Part shown: positions 43,999 through 52,119 of the stretch, in pieces | Layout of the letters: the number at the start of each line of letters is the position of its first letter | How positions within the stretch are numbered: the first letter of the stretch is position 1 | DNA from: JAPOXR01 sp965214695 | GTDB taxonomy: Bacteria; Pseudomonadota; Alphaproteobacteria; Rhodobacterales; Rhodobacteraceae | Direction of reading: 5' to 3' | Length of the DNA: 64,000 bases | NCBI GenBank assembly: GCA_965214695.1 | Contig: OZ243967.1 | Span: 2,666,001 to 2,730,000, forward strand | The notes under the pieces: model-generated | Told to the model about the DNA's origin: nothing | Databases searched by the model: none | What the model saw: only the letters and a program-made list of their open reading frames with translations | Position numbers and translations under genes: made by a program

Positions 43999-44289
43999 CT
44001 ACGAGCCGCAGGCATCCTTGATTGTCTTGGAGAAAGTCATCCGGGGAACACGGTTGGCAGCCTTCTGGACGGTCTCGCCGGTCCTCGGATTGCGGAATGA
44101 GCGGGCTTCCCGGTCGCGGGCTGAAAGTTTGCCAACACCGGGAATGGTGAGGGCGTCGCCGGCGGCGACGGTCTCGATGATTGTTTCGGACAACGCATCG
44201 AGGACGTCGCCGGCCTCGCGGGCACTCACGCCGGCCTTTTCGGCCAGAAGTGCCACGAGGTCTGATTTTCGAATGGATTGTTGGGCCAT
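43999..44289 (-). CDS. HU-family DNA-binding protein
   Basis: A 96-residue histone-like protein. The HU features are 'KSDLVALLAEKAGVSAREA', 'ALTIPGVGKLSARDREARSF', the DNA-binding arm 'RNPRTGETVQKAANRVPRM' and 'FSKTIKDACGS'. GGAG stands seven bases before the ATG. It may be the HU subunit or a related IHF-like protein; the arm and length favour HU. Confidence 0.92.
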   Translation of the reverse strand: MAQQSIRKSDLVALLAEKAGVSAREAGDVLDALSETIIETVAAGDALTIPGVGKLSARDREARSFRNPRTGETVQKAANRVPRMTFSKTIKDACGS

Positions 44290-44412
44290 TATTGGTCTCC
44301 AGTAATTGTGATAATTCTGTCAAACGACCGGCGACTAAATGCAAAAATCGGCCGGTAGTTCAATGGAATAGTTGAGCATTTGGCAGATTGGCGATTTCCT
44401 TGGACACCAAGA

Positions 44413-45894
44413 TCACAGGAAAGCCGATTCCTCGAAGCTGCGCAATTTGCGCGAATGCAGGAATTCAAGTGGCTCGCCGCGCAGGAATTCCATGGCGCGA
44501 ATGCCGATCAGCAGGTGGTTCTCGACCTGGTTGCGATAGAAGCGGCTGGCCATCCCCGGGAGTTTCAACTCGCCCTGCAACGGCTTGTCAGAGATGCAGA
44601 GCAGGGTTCCGTAGGGAACCCGAAACCGGAATCCATTGGCAGCGACCGTGGCCGATTCCATGTCGAGGGCGATGGCCCGGGATTGACTCAACCGGTGCAC
44701 CGGTCCGGAATTCGCCCGCAATTCCCAGTTCCGGTTGTCGACAGAGGCAACCGTGCCGGTCCGCATGATTCGCTTGAGGTCAAACCCGGCCATTTTTGTC
44801 ACATCGGCAACCGCCCGTTCCAGGGCGATCTGGATTTCTGCCAGGGCCGGGACCGGGACCCAGACCGGCAGATCGTCGTCAAGCACCTGGTCTTCTCTCA
44901 AATAGGCATGACCGAGCACGTAATCTCCCAGGCTCTGTCCGCTTCGCAGCCCGGCACAGTGGCCGAGCATGAGCCATGCCCGTGGCCGCAGCACGGCAAT
45001 ATGGTCGGTCGCGGTCTTGGCGTTGGAGGGGCCGATGCCGATATTGACCAGCGTGACCCCGTGCCCGTCCGGCCGTTTCAGGTGGTAGGCCGGCATCTGC
45101 GGCACCCTGGACAGACGGGGGGCGGTTTCCTCCGGACCTGAAAGCTCGAAATCACCCGGCACAATCATTGACGTGTATCCCGAATCCGGGTCCGCCAGCA
45201 TGGCGCGTCCATATTCCTCGAACTCGTCCACATAGTACTGGTAGTTGGTAAACAGCACGAATTTCTGGAAATGGACCGGCGAGGTGGCCGTGTAGTGGCG
45301 GATCCTGGCGAGGGAGTAGTCGACCCGCTGGGCAAGGAACAGGCCGAGCGGCTGCGATCCGTCCGGATTCAGATACGGCTCGCCATTGGCAATCCGATCA
45401 TGCAGGGTGCCGAGATCCGGAACATCGAAGGTGCTGCGAAGGGCCAGCTCGATTTCCTCGTCCGGCCATTTGGCCAGGGTGTCGTCATCGACCGCAAAAT
45501 GGATCGGGATCGGCGTGTCGGACTGGCCAATGGTGACCGGAACGTCATGGTTCTCGATCAGCAGCCGGATCTGCAACGCCAGGTAGTTCTCGAACAGGTC
45601 GGGCCTGGTGATGGTGATCGCGTAGTTGCCAGGCCTGGACACATGACCGAAGGAATACCTGGTCCTGACACTCGAATACCGGGTGCATCTCAGCCTGACC
45701 TCCGGATAGAAGGCGCGGTAGCGCTGGTTTCCCGGCCCGTCCCTGGCAACGTCAATCAGCCGGTCCTTCAGGAAACCGGTTGACTGCCGGTACATCTCCT
45801 TCAACCGCTCGACGGCCTGGGCGGGCGAGCGGAATTCCGCCTCCCCGCAATCATCGGGCGACACGATCTGACCGTCAGTTTCCGCCGGTTCCAA
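44413..45894 (-). CDS. amn: AMP nucleosidase
   Basis: A 493-residue enzyme that splits AMP into adenine and ribose-5-phosphate. It has the Amn N-terminal domain ('RYSFGHVSRPGNYAITITRP', 'YTATSPVHFQKFVLFTNYQ') and the nucleoside-phosphorylase-like C-terminal domain ('LVNIGIGPSNAKTATDHIAV', 'ALDMESATVAANGFRFRVPY', 'LCISDKPLQGELKLPGMA'). TTG at 45894 is preferred because AAGGAG stands six bases upstream and it lies just past the adenine deaminase stop. With that gene it forms an AMP to hypoxanthine salvage/degradation operon. Confidence 0.92.
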   Translation of the reverse strand: MEPAETDGQIVSPDDCGEAEFRSPAQAVERLKEMYRQSTGFLKDRLIDVARDGPGNQRYRAFYPEVRLRCTRYSSVRTRYSFGHVSRPGNYAITITRPDLFENYLALQIRLLIENHDVPVTIGQSDTPIPIHFAVDDDTLAKWPDEEIELALRSTFDVPDLGTLHDRIANGEPYLNPDGSQPLGLFLAQRVDYSLARIRHYTATSPVHFQKFVLFTNYQYYVDEFEEYGRAMLADPDSGYTSMIVPGDFELSGPEETAPRLSRVPQMPAYHLKRPDGHGVTLVNIGIGPSNAKTATDHIAVLRPRAWLMLGHCAGLRSGQSLGDYVLGHAYLREDQVLDDDLPVWVPVPALAEIQIALERAVADVTKMAGFDLKRIMRTGTVASVDNRNWELRANSGPVHRLSQSRAIALDMESATVAANGFRFRVPYGTLLCISDKPLQGELKLPGMASRFYRNQVENHLLIGIRAMEFLRGEPLEFLHSRKLRSFEESAFL

Positions 45895-45895
45895 T

Positions 45896-47704
45896 TCAGG
45901 CTCCTTCAAACAGGCTGGTAATGGAGTGGCTGGACACATCCACCAGCCCCAGATCGGAAATTCGCAATTCGGGAATTACCGGCAGGGCCAGCAGCGAATG
46001 CTGCATGAATGCATTGTTGAGGCTGCAACCGCAATCGATGATGGCGGCGTTGACCCGCTCGGCCGCCGCCGCCACCTCGGCAGCGGGACGGTCCGACATC
46101 AGGCCGGCCACCGGCAGTCCGACATGGGCAAGCTCGGCGCCTTCCTTCCAGACCGAAATGCCGCCATTGAGTTCGCCAAGGCGGTTGGCGGCCAGGGCCA
46201 TGTCGGCCCGGCTGGTGCCGACAACAATCATGTGATGGCTGTCATGGGCGACGGTGGACGCCACCGCCATGCGGCCGCGGTAGCCGAACCCCGATACCAG
46301 GCCGTTGACGACCTGACCGGTGGCGCGGTGACGCTCGACCAGGGCGATCCGGCAAATATCGCCTGACGGATCGCACTCCACGAACCCGTTCCGGACGCTG
46401 ACATCCCGGACCAGGCTACGGGTCGGGGCCTGGTTTTCGATGACACCGATCACCCGTGCCCGCCAACTCCCTTCACTGGCCGGGGCCTTGATGTGGAAAT
46501 CCTCGCCGGAGAGCATCCTGCCGAGCCGAACGGTGTTCAGCGCCTGTTCGGGCCAGTCGAGGCGGGGCAGGCGTGCCGTCAGCTTGCCGGCAACGGCCAG
46601 CTCGCGACCGCGTGCATGGACCCGGTGAATCGGAAGGGTCCGGAGGCATGAGGTCAGGAACAGGTCGGCGAGCCGGCCAGGGGCAATCGAACCGAGTTCA
46701 CGCTCCAGTCCGAAATGGGTGGCAGTGTTGATCGTTGCCATCTGCAGGGCGACCAGGGGTTCGCAACCGCACTCGATGGCATGGCGCACCACCCGGTCCA
46801 TGTGCCCGTCATTGACCAATGTGCCGGAATGGCAATCATCGGTGCAGAGTATGAAATTGCGCGGATCGAGCCCCCCGGTCGTGACCGCGGTGATCTGCCG
46901 TTCGACATCATGCCAGGCCGAGCCGAGGCGCATCATGGCCCGCATTCCCTGTCGGGTCCGGCTGATCGCATCGATCTCGCGGGTTCCCTCGTGATCATCG
47001 GCTGGCCCCCCGGCGGCATAGGCATGGAAGTCCGGGCCGAGATCAGGCGAGGCATAATGGCCTCCGACCGTCCGTCCGGCATCCATGGTTGCGGCGATTT
47101 CCTCCAGCATCTGCGGATTGGCGCCGATCACCCCGGGAAAATTCATCATTTCACCCAACCCGACGATACCGGGCCAGCCCATCGCCTCCCGGACATCATC
47201 AGCGGAAATCTCGGCACCCGGCGTCTCCAGCCCCGGAGCCGATGGTGCACAGGACGGCATCTGCATCAGCAGGTTGATCGGCTGCAACATGGCCTCGTCA
47301 TGCATCAGCCTGACGCCCTCGATGCCCAGCACATTGGCAATCTCGTGCGGGTCGGCAAACATGGTCGTGGTGCCGTGCGGAATGACTGCCTCGGCGAAAC
47401 GGGACGGTGTCAGCATGCCGGATTCGACATGCATGTGGCCATCGCACAGGCCGGGAACCATGTACATTCCGCCGGCATCGACGATTTCGGTATCATCGCC
47501 GATGCAATGGCTGGCATCGGGGCCGCAATAGGCGAACCGCCCCTCGGCGACTGCAATGTCCTGCCCGTCAATGATCTCGCGGGTCTGGACATTGACCCAG
47601 CGACCATTCCTGAACACCAGGTCGGCCGGAAGGCTGCCGCCAGCAACCTGAATCAGCCTGGCGGCCGACCGTTGCCAGGGGGAAGACGCAACGCGCATTG
47701 TCAT
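45896..47704 (-). CDS. ade: Adenine deaminase
   Basis: A 602-residue amidohydrolase converting adenine to hypoxanthine and ammonia. The metal-binding motif is 'GLCDGHMHVESGMLTP', with 'TTTMFADPHEIANVLG', 'CTDDCHSGTLVNDGHMD' and the C-terminal 'VASTVAHDSHHMIVVG'. The family and length are clear. It is transcribed before amn, which produces its substrate. The start may be the ATG at 47704 or 47698. Confidence 0.95.
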   Translation of the reverse strand: MTMRVASSPWQRSAARLIQVAGGSLPADLVFRNGRWVNVQTREIIDGQDIAVAEGRFAYCGPDASHCIGDDTEIVDAGGMYMVPGLCDGHMHVESGMLTPSRFAEAVIPHGTTTMFADPHEIANVLGIEGVRLMHDEAMLQPINLLMQMPSCAPSAPGLETPGAEISADDVREAMGWPGIVGLGEMMNFPGVIGANPQMLEEIAATMDAGRTVGGHYASPDLGPDFHAYAAGGPADDHEGTREIDAISRTRQGMRAMMRLGSAWHDVERQITAVTTGGLDPRNFILCTDDCHSGTLVNDGHMDRVVRHAIECGCEPLVALQMATINTATHFGLERELGSIAPGRLADLFLTSCLRTLPIHRVHARGRELAVAGKLTARLPRLDWPEQALNTVRLGRMLSGEDFHIKAPASEGSWRARVIGVIENQAPTRSLVRDVSVRNGFVECDPSGDICRIALVERHRATGQVVNGLVSGFGYRGRMAVASTVAHDSHHMIVVGTSRADMALAANRLGELNGGISVWKEGAELAHVGLPVAGLMSDRPAAEVAAAAERVNAAIIDCGCSLNNAFMQHSLLALPVIPELRISDLGLVDVSSHSITSLFEGA

Positions 47705-48159
47705 TTGCGGTTCTTACCGGGCATTTCGGGTCGTAAGCAAGAAATACGGCACTCGGACAGAAAAGAATGAACGACAATTGACACGTTCAAACCCAGACAC
47801 CAAACAATCCGTGCCGGGAACCAGCATAATCTTCTCCCGCCACCTATTGGGGGGCGCCCCAGCCAGAAGCAGGAATTGATTGGCAAATCCAGCAACACCA
47901 AGCTTCGTCTCGGTTCGGTAGAAAGTAGCGGACAGCAGAAGGGTGTCGATTCACTGATCGTGACCGACGCCCTGAGCGAAGCGCCCCACCACGCGATCCA
48001 CCCTTAGCCTCGCGACCGTCACGACATGTCGTACAGATCGACAGACTGGTCTATCGCCAAGCATGCGAAACGCGCCCTAATATGTAACGTTGTAACATTG
48101 CATTAGGTAATTGCATCTGTTACGTGACGTCAAGCAAATTGCATCAGGGAGGAAAGGCA
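47705..48159. other. Intergenic region between ade and the zur-like gene
   Basis: This 455-base gap shows no coding frame. It carries the ade promoter on the minus strand and the zinc-operon promoter on the plus strand. Base composition falls here relative to the sequence on the left, and it contains the Zur-box-like palindrome at 48079-48101. Confidence 0.55.
48079..48101 (+). promoter_or_regulatory. Probable Zur box
   Basis: The sequence from about 48079 to 48101 contains ATGTAACGTTGTAACAT (48082-48098). Aligned by eye with the enterobacterial Zur consensus (GAAATGTTATA-n-TATAACATTTC) it agrees at about 15 of 22 positions, the right half best. It lies about 60 bases before the GTG of a Fur/Zur-family gene, so zinc-dependent autoregulation of the operon is likely. 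Confidence 0.6.
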
Positions 48160-48564
48160 GTGGAAAAGCGGTCAAAGCGCATCACCCATGCGGACCGGGT
48201 GTTGCGTTATTTGCAGCAGCAGGACCGCCCTCTTTCAGCATATGACATCCTGGAAGGCCTGCGCCCCGATGGGGTCACGGCCTCTACCACGGTTTACCGG
48301 GCACTTGAAAAACTGCTCGGCGCTGGGCAGGTGCACCGGATCGAGTCGCTCAATGCCTGGACGGTCTGTTGCGGCGAACATGACCATAAGATCCCGGTTT
48401 TCGCGATCTGCGATGATTGCGGCACCGTGACCGAGCATATCGATGCAGATTTCAACCACAGCATTGCTGGCCTGTCAGAGAGGACCGGCTTTGAACCCAA
48501 TCATTCAGTTCTCGAAATCCACGGCCGATGCAGCGAATGCAACACCGGCGTGCCAGCCAACTAA
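48160..48564 (+). CDS. Fur-family transcriptional regulator, Zur-like
   Basis: A 134-residue Fur-family repressor. The winged helix has 'SAYDILEGLRPDGVTASTTVYRALEKLL' (shortened), and the metal-site region has 'CCGEHDHKIPVFAICDDCGT', 'VTEHIDADF' and a C-terminal 'HGRCSECN' pair. The 'VYRALEKLLGAGQVHRIESL' form and the adjoining COG0523 GTPase point to Zur rather than Fur. GTG at 48160 has GGAGG seven bases upstream and is preferred to the GTG at 48124. It is the first gene of a four-gene operon. Confidence 0.82.
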   Translation: MEKRSKRITHADRVLRYLQQQDRPLSAYDILEGLRPDGVTASTTVYRALEKLLGAGQVHRIESLNAWTVCCGEHDHKIPVFAICDDCGTVTEHIDADFNHSIAGLSERTGFEPNHSVLEIHGRCSECNTGVPAN

Positions 48565-48575
48565 AAGGACCTAAA

Positions 48576-49544
48576 ATGGAACAGACCGCGCAAGTGCCCG
48601 TAACGGTATTGACCGGCTTTCTTGGAGCCGGAAAAACAACGCTTCTCAATCGCATCCTCACCGAACGCCACGGCAAGAAATACGCCGTGATCGTCAATGA
48701 GTTCGGCGAGACGGGAATCGACAACGACCTGGTCGTGGATGCGGACGAAGAAGTGTTCGAAATGAACAACGGCTGCATCTGCTGCACCGTCCGGGGCGAT
48801 TTGATCCGCATCCTCGGCGGGCTGATGAAACGCGCCGACAAGTTCGACGCCATCATCGTTGAAACGACGGGCCTCGCCGACCCCGCGCCAGTGGCGCAGA
48901 CCTTTTTTGTGGACCAGGATGTTGCAGACCGCACGCGGCTTGATGCGATCGTGACGGTCGCGGACGCGGTACATCTCAATGATCAGCTCGGCGAACACCA
49001 CGAGGCCGAGGAACAGATCGCCTTCGCCGATATCGTCCTGCTGAACAAAACCGATCTGGTGGAGCCCGAAGGATTGGGTCGCGTGGAGGATCGCATCCAC
49101 AAGATCAATCCCTATGCCAAGGTCATCCGCACCGAGCATTGCGGTGCCGATCTCGACGAGGTGATCGGGCTGAACGCCTTCAGCCTCGACCGTGTCTTGG
49201 AGGTGGAGCCTGATTTCCTGACATCCGACCACGATCATGAGCATGACGATGATGTCAAAAGCATCTCGCTCGCGTCGGACGTCCCGCTCGACCTCGACAG
49301 GTTCCAGACATGGTTCGGCCAACTCCTCCAGACACGCGGGCAGGACATCCTGCGCTCCAAGGGAATCCTCGACTTCAAAGGTGAGGATGATCGATATGTC
49401 TTTCAGGGCGTTCACATGTTGATGGATGGTGCGCCAATGGGGTCTTGGCCTGAGGGGGCGCGGCACTCGCGTATCGTCTTTATCGGTCGCGATCTTGACA
49501 CGATGGGCCTGGAAGACGGCTTCGCGGCATGTCGAGCGGCATGA
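48576..49544 (+). CDS. COG0523 GTPase, CobW/ZNG1-like zinc chaperone
   Basis: A 322-residue G3E-family GTPase. The P-loop is 'LTGFLGAGKTTLLNRIL', the conserved metal motif is 'MNNGCICCTVRGDL' (CxCC), 'VETTGLADPAP' is the Walker B region and 'LLNKTDLV' is the NKxD box. A His/Asp-rich stretch ('SDHDHEHDDD') follows, then the CobW C-terminal domain. Family members deliver zinc to apo-enzymes under zinc starvation. ATG at 48576 lies 11 bases after the regulator stop. The final ATGA overlaps the next gene. Confidence 0.9.
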   Translation: MEQTAQVPVTVLTGFLGAGKTTLLNRILTERHGKKYAVIVNEFGETGIDNDLVVDADEEVFEMNNGCICCTVRGDLIRILGGLMKRADKFDAIIVETTGLADPAPVAQTFFVDQDVADRTRLDAIVTVADAVHLNDQLGEHHEAEEQIAFADIVLLNKTDLVEPEGLGRVEDRIHKINPYAKVIRTEHCGADLDEVIGLNAFSLDRVLEVEPDFLTSDHDHEHDDDVKSISLASDVPLDLDRFQTWFGQLLQTRGQDILRSKGILDFKGEDDRYVFQGVHMLMDGAPMGSWPEGARHSRIVFIGRDLDTMGLEDGFAACRAA

Positions 49545-50602
49545 CCGCAGAGGCCGTGCGGCGAAATTCGCGCCGCGATGGTTTTGCCGAAACGCAACTT
49601 GAACGGCAGGGACTGACGCTGGAAACAGGCGCTCCGGTGACGGCAGCCTTTGCTGTCGGCACTCGCGTCGCGGCGGGATTCGGCGATGGGACTGTCCGCT
49701 TCTTCCACCCGGGCGAGCTACCGACCGTGGTCGAAGCCCATAGCGGACCCATTCTGGACCTTGCCGCTGACGGGGCATCGGGCGCGGTACTCACCGGCGG
49801 AGATGACGGGCGTTTCCTGCGTGTCTCGCCTGAGGGCACGATTGAAGAATTGGCCACATTCGGCACAAAATGGGTCGATTGCGTCGCGACAGCACCGGGT
49901 TATCTCGCCTGTTCATCCGGGCGCACGGCCCATGTTTGGCGCGCAGGCGATAAAGGCGCCAAAACCTTCGAACACCCAAGTACAGTTGGAGGTCTTGCCT
50001 TTGATGCGAAGGCCCGGCGGTTGGCTGTAGCACATTACGGCGGGGTGACCCTCTGGGAGCGCGGTGACCGGCGGTGGAAGTCGTCCAAGCTCATTTGGAA
50101 AGGCTCGCACGGATTTGCGGCCTTCAGCCCGGATGGGAAATATCTGGTCACAACAATGCAGGAAAACGCCCTGCACGGATGGCGCTTACGTGACAAGGCC
50201 GACATGCGCATGTCGGGCTATCCGGCCAAGGTCAAAAGCTTCACCTGGGTTGGCGACGCGCCTTACCTCGCCACGTCGGGCGCTGATGAGGCGATCTGCT
50301 GGCCCTTCGATGGCAAAAACGGCCCGATGGGACGCGCGCCCGCCACATGCGCCTATGGCGGCAAGCAGTTGTGCACGGCTGTAACCGGGCTTGTCGGACA
50401 CAATGGCGTTCTTGCAGGCTTTGTTGATGGCAGTGTGCTTGCGGGGCGGGTCTCGGTTGAAAGTGATCTGGAAGATCTTGTCGTGAAGGGATCAAGCGGC
50501 ACACCGATCTCAGCTCTGGCAATTACACCGCAAGCCTGGCTCTTCATCGGCGACGAGGCTGGTCGTGTGCTCTGGGTCCGACTTGGCGGAGACGAAGCAT
50601 GA
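49541..50602 (+). CDS. WD40-repeat protein of the zinc operon
   Basis: A 353-residue beta-propeller protein. Short repeats are recognisable ('AAGFGDGTVRFFHPG', 'AVLTGGDDGRFLRVSPEG', 'AFSPDGKYLVTTMQENALHG', 'ATSGADEAICWPFDGK', 'LAGFVDGSVLAGRV'). There is no signal peptide. The ATG overlaps the GTPase stop as ATGA. WD40 proteins occur next to COG0523 genes in alphaproteobacterial zinc regulons; the molecular role is unknown. Confidence 0.82.
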   Translation: MTAEAVRRNSRRDGFAETQLERQGLTLETGAPVTAAFAVGTRVAAGFGDGTVRFFHPGELPTVVEAHSGPILDLAADGASGAVLTGGDDGRFLRVSPEGTIEELATFGTKWVDCVATAPGYLACSSGRTAHVWRAGDKGAKTFEHPSTVGGLAFDAKARRLAVAHYGGVTLWERGDRRWKSSKLIWKGSHGFAAFSPDGKYLVTTMQENALHGWRLRDKADMRMSGYPAKVKSFTWVGDAPYLATSGADEAICWPFDGKNGPMGRAPATCAYGGKQLCTAVTGLVGHNGVLAGFVDGSVLAGRVSVESDLEDLVVKGSSGTPISALAITPQAWLFIGDEAGRVLWVRLGGDEA

Positions 50603-50856
50603 AGAACATGTTCGCCCGCCGCACCGCACCCGGCCGCGCAGGCGAGGTTAAGGCCTGGGTCGCCAAACACCTTGACCTGTCAGAAGAAGACCTCGTTACG
50701 GTCGCCGAACTCGCCTGCGTCGAGCCCGGTTGCCCTCCGGTCGAAACCGTGGTGACGGTGCACGGCGCAGACGGCCAGCGTCGGTCGTGGCATATTCACC
50801 GACCATTGGCTGAGGTCGATGAAGCCCACGTCGTGACGTCCATTGGTGAGACGTAG
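50599..50856 (+). CDS. Small protein with CVEPGCPP motif, zinc operon
   Basis: An 85-residue protein I cannot name. It has an N-terminal helical part (GEVKAWVAKHLDLSEEDLVT), the motif 'ELACVEPGCPPVETVV' with two cysteines that could bind metal, and 'RSWHIHRPLAEV'. The ATG overlaps the WD40 stop (ATGA), so it belongs to the same transcript. It could be a metal-sensing or metal-carrying helper; no function is established. Confidence 0.72.
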   Translation: MKNMFARRTAPGRAGEVKAWVAKHLDLSEEDLVTVAELACVEPGCPPVETVVTVHGADGQRRSWHIHRPLAEVDEAHVVTSIGET

Positions 50857-51253
50857 GAAATCTCTCAGCTGGGACGACAATCCCGAGGTTGGAAGAACGC
50901 GCTTACGGTGAGTGATGAACCGGGGCGAAGAGACCGACAGTCTATGGCAACCGCTTGACTGCGCTCGTTTCAGGCGTGGTCTCAACCACAAGATAACACC
51001 AGATTGAAGAAAGCGGCCATTGGGGAATCACCAAGAAGCTGGGGGTCAATCGTCGACACCACCAAGCAAGAATTGCCTCAAGCTACGCCGAAGCATCAAT
51101 AAATTGGACAGTGGATCGCGAGACCTGTTTCTCCGCAATGGATTGACCCCCAGCTTCTTGGTGGTCTCCACCTTTGTGCCGAACGACCCGAGGTACGTGA
51201 TCAGGGACGGGAGCGGCAACGCCGGCGCCGACATCCATTCGGGACCGGGCCGC
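50857..51253. other. Region between the zinc operon and a broken toxin gene, no gene seen
   Basis: These 397 bases show no convincing coding frame. A perfect 22-bp inverted repeat (51030-51051 and 51141-51162) flanks 89 bases. The region looks like remnant mobile or decayed sequence. Confidence 0.5.
51030..51162. repeat. Perfect 22-bp inverted repeats flanking 89 bp
   Basis: The left arm at 51030-51051 (starting ACCAAGAAGCTGGGGG) is repeated exactly, in inverted orientation, at 51141-51162. The inner segment has no gene. The layout resembles a tiny non-autonomous element or a decayed insertion-sequence end pair; no target-site duplication was evident by eye. Confidence 0.8.
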
Positions 51254-51620
51254 TCAATCGACGAGTTGGACGTCGTAAACCGCCAGCTTCGTGTCGGAAC
51301 TCGCCAGATGCAGGCCTTCGCAGCGGGCCTGTGCGATCAGCATTCGGTCGAACGGGTCATCGTGATGCGGCCGGCAGCGCCGCCGCGACCTCTGCGTGGG
51401 CCCAGGAAACGGGAAGCGGTTGGCATCCGGCATCCAATACGATGTTGAAGAGTTCTTCCGGAACCCGGAGCTTGCCAGGCGCGCTTGATCCCGATCTCCC
51501 GGACGCTCGCTGCCGAGACATAGAACTCGCCGTCCGTGATGGCCTGCGTCTGGGTCTCCGTGAGGCGCGGATCGTTCAGGACGGCACAGGGCAGGAGTGT
51601 GTGTCGAGCAGCAGCCGCAC
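51254..51620 (-). pseudogene. Frameshifted PIN-domain toxin (vapC) remnant
   Basis: Following the antitoxin stop, GTG-CGG-CTG opens 'MRLLLDTH', a PIN start, but the frame ends soon. The continuing protein is found in other frames: 'LLPCAVLNDPRLTETQTQAI' and 'FYVSAASVREIGIKRAWQAP', then 'KLRVPEELFNIVLDAGCQPL' and 'PVSWAHAEVAAALPA', then 'HHDDPFDRMLIAQARCEGLH' and 'LASSDTKLAVYDVQLVD' to the stop at 51254. These correspond in order to a complete VapC with all acidic-site segments, so at least three frameshifts have destroyed it. Confidence 0.85.
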
Positions 51621-51860
51621 TCAGGTCGCCGTGCCCTGTTCAAACTTCTCCGCGATCTCGTCGTCGCCGTCAGACATGTCGTCGGGCAGCGAAAACGCGC
51701 CTTCCATGGCTCCGATCAGACGTCGGCCGACCGGACGGTCTGCACCTGCGATCCGGGCCACGGGGCGGCCATAGCGCGTCAACTCGATCGCTTCGCCCTC
51801 CTTGGCACGGCGGATCAGCTCGGCGAACCGTGCCTTGGCTTCGGCTATGGCGATCTGCAT
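51621..51860 (-). CDS. Phd/YefM-type antitoxin, partner toxin broken
   Basis: A 79-residue antitoxin beginning MQIAIAEAKARFAELIRRA, with the Phd fold strand pair 'EAIELTRYGRPVARIAG' and a C-terminal acidic tail. ATG at 51860 has GGGAG seven bases upstream. The frame is intact although the downstream toxin is frameshifted. It is unlike the other antitoxin in this window in sequence. Confidence 0.85.
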   Translation of the reverse strand: MQIAIAEAKARFAELIRRAKEGEAIELTRYGRPVARIAGADRPVGRRLIGAMEGAFSLPDDMSDGDDEIAEKFEQGTAT

Positions 51861-52119
51861 GAGCACACTCCCTTGCAATGACCAACCTATAGGTCATGAT
51901 CATGGCTGGCGCAAAAATGGGCCCTGTCATCGGGGACTGTTGCTTTGCTCCGTGCTGTCGTTGCCGAGGGCAAGAGGCTGGGCCGGTGGAACTGGGTGAC
52001 GGACGGATGCCCGAGATCCCCTGGCTGGTGCCGTTCATTCCGTTGTCCTGGTGCCGGCCGGTTGCGGGGCCGGGGAGCGGCGGCCCTGCCGGGGTTGGTG
52101 TCCTGGGCTGGATGGCCGG

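Noticed and set aside
48561..49778. 405-residue minus-strand frame opposite the COG0523 GTPase
   Set aside because: It is the antisense shadow of the GTPase, whose P-loop and CxCC motifs are on the plus strand.
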